Part shown: piece by piece, positions 1-6,300 of the stretch
Position numbering within the stretch: the first letter of the stretch is position 1
How the letters are laid out: each line of letters opens with the position of its first letter
From: JAAFHN01 sp031421855
GTDB lineage: Bacteria; Pseudomonadota; Gammaproteobacteria; Burkholderiales; Burkholderiaceae_C
Direction of reading: 5' to 3'
Assembly (NCBI GenBank): GCA_031421855.1
Contig: JANOPN010000086.1
Span: 1 to 9,436 of the forward strand
Length of the DNA stretch: 9,436 nucleotides
Translations under genes and position numbers: made by a program
Notes under the pieces: model-generated
Database searches by the model: none
What the model was told of the DNA's origin: nothing
What the model saw: only the letters and a program-made list of their open reading frames with translations

Positions 1-326
1 AGAGCGTGAGCCAAGTGGCAACCATGAGTTTGATCAGCTGTGCAAAGAGTTTGAGATCGAACACCGACTAACCAAACCCAGAACGCCACAGACCAACGGC
101 ATGGTGGAGCGTTTCAACGGGCGCATCAGCGATGTGCTGAACACGCACCGCTTTCACTCAGGCGACGATCTGGAGCAAACATTGCTGAGGTACGTGAAGT
201 TGTACAACCACCAGTTGCCGCAAACGGCGCTGAAAAGCAAGGCTCCGTTTCAGGCGATGAAAGACTGGTACGCTTCGCATCCTCACCTGTTTCACAAGCG
301 TCCTTATGATCGTCCGGGATGTGACA
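1..326 (+). mobile_element. Right-hand end of an IS481-family insertion sequence
   Basis: The stretch encodes the C-terminal part of an IS481-type DDE transposase; the rest of the element lies to the left of the window. The right boundary is set from the other side: the minus-strand repeat protein aligns with its own sister repeats up to a Thr-Met-Leu(-Cys) that falls at 324-332, and after that the minus frame is simply the antisense of the transposase. Read inward from the right end, the element begins TGTCACATCCCGGACGATCA, which starts with TG as many insertion sequence termini do and overlaps the end of the transposase gene. I place the edge at 326, give or take about three bases. The left terminal repeat and the target-site duplication cannot be checked here. 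Confidence 0.8.
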
Positions 327-376
327 CAGCATCGTTGTCGCACCATTCAATAACCCACCATCCGTGGTCGGGTTGA
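2..376 (+). CDS. IS481-family transposase, C-terminal part (5' end outside window)
   Basis: This is the last 124 codons of a DDE/RNase H-fold transposase (integrase core, rve type) that would move the insertion sequence by DNA strand transfer. The frame is open from base 2, so the start lies outside the window. Visible hallmarks are TKPRTPQTNGMVERFNGRI, where the Glu of MVERFNG (codon 107-109) is the expected third catalytic acidic residue, followed by LLRYVKLYNHQLPQTAL and the C-terminal LFHKRPYDRPGCD typical of the family. The two catalytic Asp residues are upstream of the window. The frame has no stop before the inferred end of the element at about 326; it runs about 16 codons into the neighbouring gene and stops at 374-376, so the last residues (from about ASLSHHS on) are not transposase. 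Family assignment is firm; activity cannot be judged from a fragment. Confidence 0.85.
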   Translation, partial: EREPSGNHEFDQLCKEFEIEHRLTKPRTPQTNGMVERFNGRISDVLNTHRFHSGDDLEQTLLRYVKLYNHQLPQTALKSKAPFQAMKDWYASHPHLFHKRPYDRPGCDTASLSHHSITHHPWSG

Positions 377-3300
377 AGCCTGGCGAGGTGGGATCGCGAT
401 CAACGTAGACGCGGCCTGAGATTGGCGCAATTTGCGCCTCACCAAAGTTGTACCCCGAACCCACTACTGGCGGTGTACCGGCTACCACGGCAGTCGGCAT
501 TTGGAAGCTGATGCCACCCACCGTGCTGTCGCCGTTAAACAGTGGGCCTTGCTCTGCACCAGAGGCTGAGCCCGGTGCGAGCGACTGCCCACCCACCAAC
601 GAGCCGACCGTAGTCGTGCCGTTGCTATAACTGTTCAGCGGGTTGGTCGCGCCAGTCGTTGTCTCATCTTCAACAATGGTGTAGCCCTCGCCCGCAGCAG
701 GCGCAGGAACCCCCGTGAACAAATAAGCTCCGTCGGACCCAGTGGTCGTGGTCGCGACCGGTGTCGCGCACGAAGGCAGACTCGACGTCTTGCACAACTT
801 CACTGTCGCACCGGCAATCGGGAGATCACCACCGCCAAACGAGCCGTTACTGTCAACGTCGTGGTAAACAACGCCCTTCAACTCCGCACCCGTCTCGTAG
901 AAATTGATTCCCGCAATCGTCGAAGTGGCGAGAACGATTGGCGCAGACGTGTTGGGCGCGCTCGAACCATAGCCCGAAGGTTGCGTTTCGACGACAAAAT
1001 AGGTGCCAGGCTTTAACCCGGGAAAACTATAGGCACCCGAAACCGGAGTCGTGGCGACTGAAGATACGATATCTGCCGTAGGACATGCGCTGTTATGCGC
1101 TGGTTGCGATCGGCAAAGCGTCACGGTTGTCGTGCCAGGCAAGCCCGATTCTGATGGGTCTTGTGTAGCGTTGTAGTTTTTGTCAACGATTACTGCGCCA
1201 GAAATCGCCAATATCGGGAGCTCACCGAAGTTGTTCTCCACCCCACTGGCAGAGGATCGGTTAGCCACTACCGGTGAAGGCGTCCAAGTTATTCCTGTGA
1301 TCTGATTTGAAGCGCTATCAGCTGTGCCAGCCGAACCAGCACCCGTGCTCGGCACATCAAGCTGGCCGACGGTTGTCGTCCCGTTGGACAAGTTCGTCGG
1401 CACAGTTAACTGATCTTCCACGATCGAGTATGTCTGACCAGCAGGTGGAGGGAGTAAGTCTTTGAAATCATAAACACCAGCGGCGTTGGTTGTAACAACC
1501 TGAACCGGGCTGGCGCAGCCCGCATCTGAACTCAAACAGAGTTTGACAGTTACATTGGGGATCGGTTTGTCGGTTGGACCGTAAGTCCCACTGGCATCTT
1601 CATCGCGGTAGACGCGTCCGGTCAATTGACCCAAGGTCTCACCAAAGTTGTTGTTGACCAAGTTGACACCAGCCATCACCAAGCCGTTGATTTGATTAGG
1701 GCTGGAGGATCCGTACTGACTAGGTTGCGTCTGTTGTACAAAATAAGTTCCTGGCGGAACTAAACCAAAACTGTAGTCGCCGCTGCCATTTGTGTTCGTC
1801 GTGCCCTCGAGCTGCCCGGTAGGACAAGGAACGGTCGCAACGCGGCACAAATCAAGCTTGACGAACGGGTCAATCGCTCCCTCGCCAGCAGAAAGCACTC
1901 CGTCGTAGTTGGTGTCCAAAAATACTTTGCCGGAGATGTTTGCAACAGCCGTTACAGCAAGGGTATTCGTCTGCCCCTTCGCGCCGGGCGCAACTGGCGC
2001 AGTAACCAACGCAGTCGCCGGCACCGTCACGCTCGTCGGGATACAAGCGTTGACATTCGGGCAAGCCGGATACCCGGTCCCGTTTACTCCACTGGTGAGG
2101 ACTTTCGTACCACCGGCCCCACCGAGCTCACGAGCGATCAAACTCGACTGGTTGCGTACCGGGCCTGTGTACGCTGGCTTGACTGTGGCATTGACCACAA
2201 CCCGGATGTACTCGCCAGGTGCAAGACCCACCACCGAGCCAAGCAAATTCACGTCGCTGACACCGTTGTAGGCGCCATTGGGCGTAGGAACATCCAATGA
2301 ATTTTCAGGGATGCGCGATGCGGACGCGATGACCGGATTCGTGAATCCAACGGTGTCGATTGCGTCCCGTATTTGGACGTCGTTGGCAACCGTCGTGCCA
2401 TCGTTCTTGTAGACAACAACCCACGACACCACATCCCCAGTTCGCGGCGCACGTCCGGGACGAGATGAATTCTCAGCGTACTTGATCGCGTTAATCACCG
2501 GAGGGGGGGGTAATGAGACTGGCGTGGGCAACGGTTTGTCAGACCCCGCCGCGGTCGGAACCGCTCCGTTGTCGGTTGACGCGTCAAACCCGACGATGAA
2601 TGAGCTGGTCGAGTACACACCAGACACACTGCCACCCGCAGATGTAGCCAGTGTCGTCGACGTCGCAGCGTTTGTGGAAACGGCACCGCAGACGTTGGGG
2701 TTGGTCGTGCTTGATGACGCGTAAACCTGATTGAAGTGAGGTCCCGCCACGACAGCATTCGCCCCGTAATCGAGATCGCCCTTCACCGACACTTCACACA
2801 CATTTCCGACGGTGAAAGAATCACCGCCAGACAAAAGTTTCTGGTCTGTGGTCCCGTTAAACGCCGCGTTGGCAGTACAAATACCGCTTGCGACAACGGG
2901 TGCCGTCGTGACATTGATACTCGGAACGCCCGTGTTGTTTCGGTCGTAGGCCTGCTTGAGGTTATCAATTACCTGTACGTTCGGCATGATCTCGCCGACC
3001 GGCCCGACCGCAGTCACCCTAACGCGATAGGTCACCCGATACTTTCCGGACGATACAACCTCGACCTGGCCAGATACCGCTTTGACAACTTCGATTGTCT
3101 TGAAGATCGCGGGCGTACCAGAGCCTGTATCCGACTTTGACGCAGGAGCACCGGGGTCCGCGGGTGGCGCGCCATATGGACGCACGGGAGGATTGACGTT
3201 TGCCGAGGTGTCCTTGCTGATCATCGCAGGGTTATCACCAGACTTAAGACCGGCGGCATCGAACGGAGGGCCTGAGTTTGCAACGTTCGCAGTTGACGCG

Positions 3301-6300
3301 AAAATCCTGTTTTGCGGTGCACTCGTCAACGGCACAACCCCGTTCGTGTAGTCCACATCGACAGCAAAGGTAACGATGCACTTGTCACCGGCGCTCAAAT
3401 TGACAGCGCTGACACCTGGGTTCGAGCCCGTTCCCAACAAGTTGTAGTTGGTCGAACCGTTGAAGCCCGCATTCACCACGCAAGTGGTCGTCGATCCGGC
3501 ACCAACTAGCAGCTGAACGCTGCCGGGCGTGATGGAGAAAACAGCTGGCGCTGGGAATGTGAACTTGAGGTTCTCACTCAGCTGAACGTTGGTCGCCACT
3601 GCGCCACCTGCAGCCGCCGTGTTTGTCACGTTAGTCGTGTAATAAATCCTGAATTTCCGACCGGACAGGTCAGTTTGGACCGGATAGCTAGACGATTTAC
3701 GCACATCGATTTTCTGCTCGGCAAACGAAACTGGCGTCGGATCGGCAGCGTCGGTGTTCGAGTTTGTCGGTGGCGGTGGGAACGAACTTGGGAACTTGCC
3801 ATTTTCGGTTGCCGCGTCAGGTGGGGTCTGCGGATTGTCTGTCGACGCGTCATTTGCCTTGACCGTCGCTGGGTACGTTGGTACACCAGCAACAAAAGGC
3901 GTGTTGGCCGTATTGGGGGCGGTCCCCGAATACGCGAATGCCGTGTTCAATTTCGCCACAGCTGGCACCGGAGCCAGTACAAAATCAATGATCGCAACGA
4001 ACTCAACCAAGCACTGCTCGCCTGGAGCGAGGTTGAAATCACCTCTGAGCAGGTTTGTCTTTGTGTTGCCGTTGAATTCGTTCCCGGCCGACGGCGCTGC
4101 ACACTGCGCAGCGCTAGCAGACCCAGCCGCAGTGGCGTTGTGAACTTTCGCCCCTCTTGGACTCGTCGTTAGTGTCGGCGTATCGACGCTCAACACGGTT
4201 ATCAGATTCGTGCCAAACGTATCGGCCAAGTTATCGGCGAGTTGAACGTTTGTCGCAGTCAGCCCCATCGCACCACTCGTGCGATTCGCGACAACAATTC
4301 GGTACGGAACTGCAAATGCGACTTCGCCGCCAGCGATCGGCAAACCAAAACTCGTTCGCTCGGCGACCGTCAATTGCCTTGGCGCGCCAACGCGCTTGCG
4401 CACGTCAATCTGCTGAGAGAGCACAGGATACGCTGCCTGATGCGCGTTGCGCTTCACGTCGGTCGACGTCGGGTCCGTGATTGGCGTGTTGTCTGCCACC
4501 GTGTTAGTAATCCGCGATCCAAGCGTGACGGTTCCAGCTGCGGGTGTCGTCATAGCCACGTTGAAACTGAACTGAGCGTTGGGTGGAAAAGCGCCATTGG
4601 CGTACAAACCACTGGTTGGAGCAATGAGTCTGATGATTCCGGTCACCGCGTCGTACGGAGTTGCTGTGAATCCAGGCGGTAAATTTGAAACGCTGGCCGC
4701 TGGCAGGCCAGGTGTCAACACAACCGTCAATGTCGTGTTTTCGCCCGGTGTCGGTGTGATGTTTCCAAAGGTCACCGTACCGAGCACCACCGCACCTTCA
4801 GCTGCAGGAGTCGCCGGTAGCTGCACGGTTGTCACGAGATCTATCCCTCGGTGACCAAAATTGTAATTCGCTCCGTTCGCTCCAATTGGCAAATTGATCG
4901 ACGCAAACAGGTTGGGTGATGCCGCACCGCCGGTACTCCCGACCGCATTGGTTGGACCGTTGCCATACTCACGCGGCTTGGTCTCCACTATCCAGTAAGG
5001 GCGCGAAATCAGGTTTGAGAACTGGTACGCGCCCGCGCCGTCAGTAACGGTGGTTGCTGCGACATCCGCAGGGGCGCAAACTCCTGACACTGGTGCCGAC
5101 AAACAAAGCGTTACGGTCACATTCGGAAGTGAGGGCTCCGAGTTTTGTGTTCCGTTTCCATCGTCGTCTCGATAAACTTTACCTGCCAAAGAGCCGAGCA
5201 CCACTCGAACCGGTACGTCGTTCGAACGCAAGAAAGCAAACGCAGGATCGCTTGATCTAATTCCAAATCGGTTGACGTACCTGTCGCCGATGGTGTTTTG
5301 GTTCGTCGGCAAATCAGCGGTAATTGAAGAAACCGCGTTGCCGCCAACCGTCATGTTTGAAACTCGGAATGCGACGACATCACTGAAATTGGCCGGGCAA
5401 GTGCCGGTTCCGAATTCAGCCGGCAAGCACCAACCATCGGCTGCACTCGCCGTATTTGATACCGCACGTGGGTCGATTAGCACGGCGTTGACAGGACCCT
5501 TCTTGTATCGGACCACCGATCCTGCCGGTGCAGTGATGCTTGTCGCGCTGAATCCGATGGTGCCCGCGAACGCTGACACGGGGTTGCGGCCAGCTTGCGT
5601 CGCAAGCGGCGCCTGCGTCACCGGCGCGTTGTCACCTAAATGTGGGATCACGTCAATCACGTCGATCACAGTCGGCGCATCTTCAAAATTGGCAATGTCC
5701 AACTTAAATTTCGCCGTGCCATTTGGCTCAATCAGCGGGGTACTCGTGCTTTTAAACACCTTCAACCCCGGCGGGTTAAGAACCGTGACTGCTTTCGTCG
5801 CACGTCGTTGCGACGCAGGCGAAGCGTCGTCAGGAGATTGAATCTCAACTTGGTTGACCACGCTGCTGTTGGGTGCAACTGTCAACGGAACCAACGCAAC
5901 AAATGACGCGGTGTTGATTGCCACATTTGGCGTGACACCATTGATGGTCCAGGTCAGCGTTGTACCGGCTGCGTCCGATTGAATTGAATCTTGCGCAAAT
6001 ATCGCCGCCCCAAATTTGGCCGATCCGTCGACATAGGTCAAAGGCGCCGGAAGTCGGTCAACCAACGTCACATAAGTCGTTGGCAGACCCGCGATGATGC
6101 TTTGGATCGACGGCACCAGCGTGTAAGTCACGCTGCCGCCAGCAATTGCAGTACTTGTCGGGTTACCGTTTATGGTTGCATTTTTGAGCACGCGTGCGAT
6201 GGCTGTCGTGATTTGAACCCGCTTGCCCGTTGATAAACCAGTATTGCTTCCGACGTTGTATCCGCTATTGACCCAATTACCATTGTTGACGGTTGCCAAC

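Noticed and set aside
158..346. A 62-codon minus-strand frame across the insertion junction
   Set aside because: It is a different frame from both the giant gene and the transposase and has no ribosome binding site; chance open frame.
1909..2271. Plus-strand open frame of 120 codons opposite the giant gene, and similar ones at 3675-4172, 4242-4682, 5272-5841 and 6444-6866
   Set aside because: They lie wholly antisense to a 7.7-kb repeat protein with clear domain motifs, have low-complexity or Arg/Ser-rich products and no recognisable domains or ribosome binding sites; they are shadows of the coding bias on the other strand.
327..5198. Repeat periodicity considered as a CRISPR array or DNA-level tandem repeat
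   Set aside because: The repeats are protein-level domains of 105 to 230 residues with diverged DNA; there are no short identical repeats with unique spacers.
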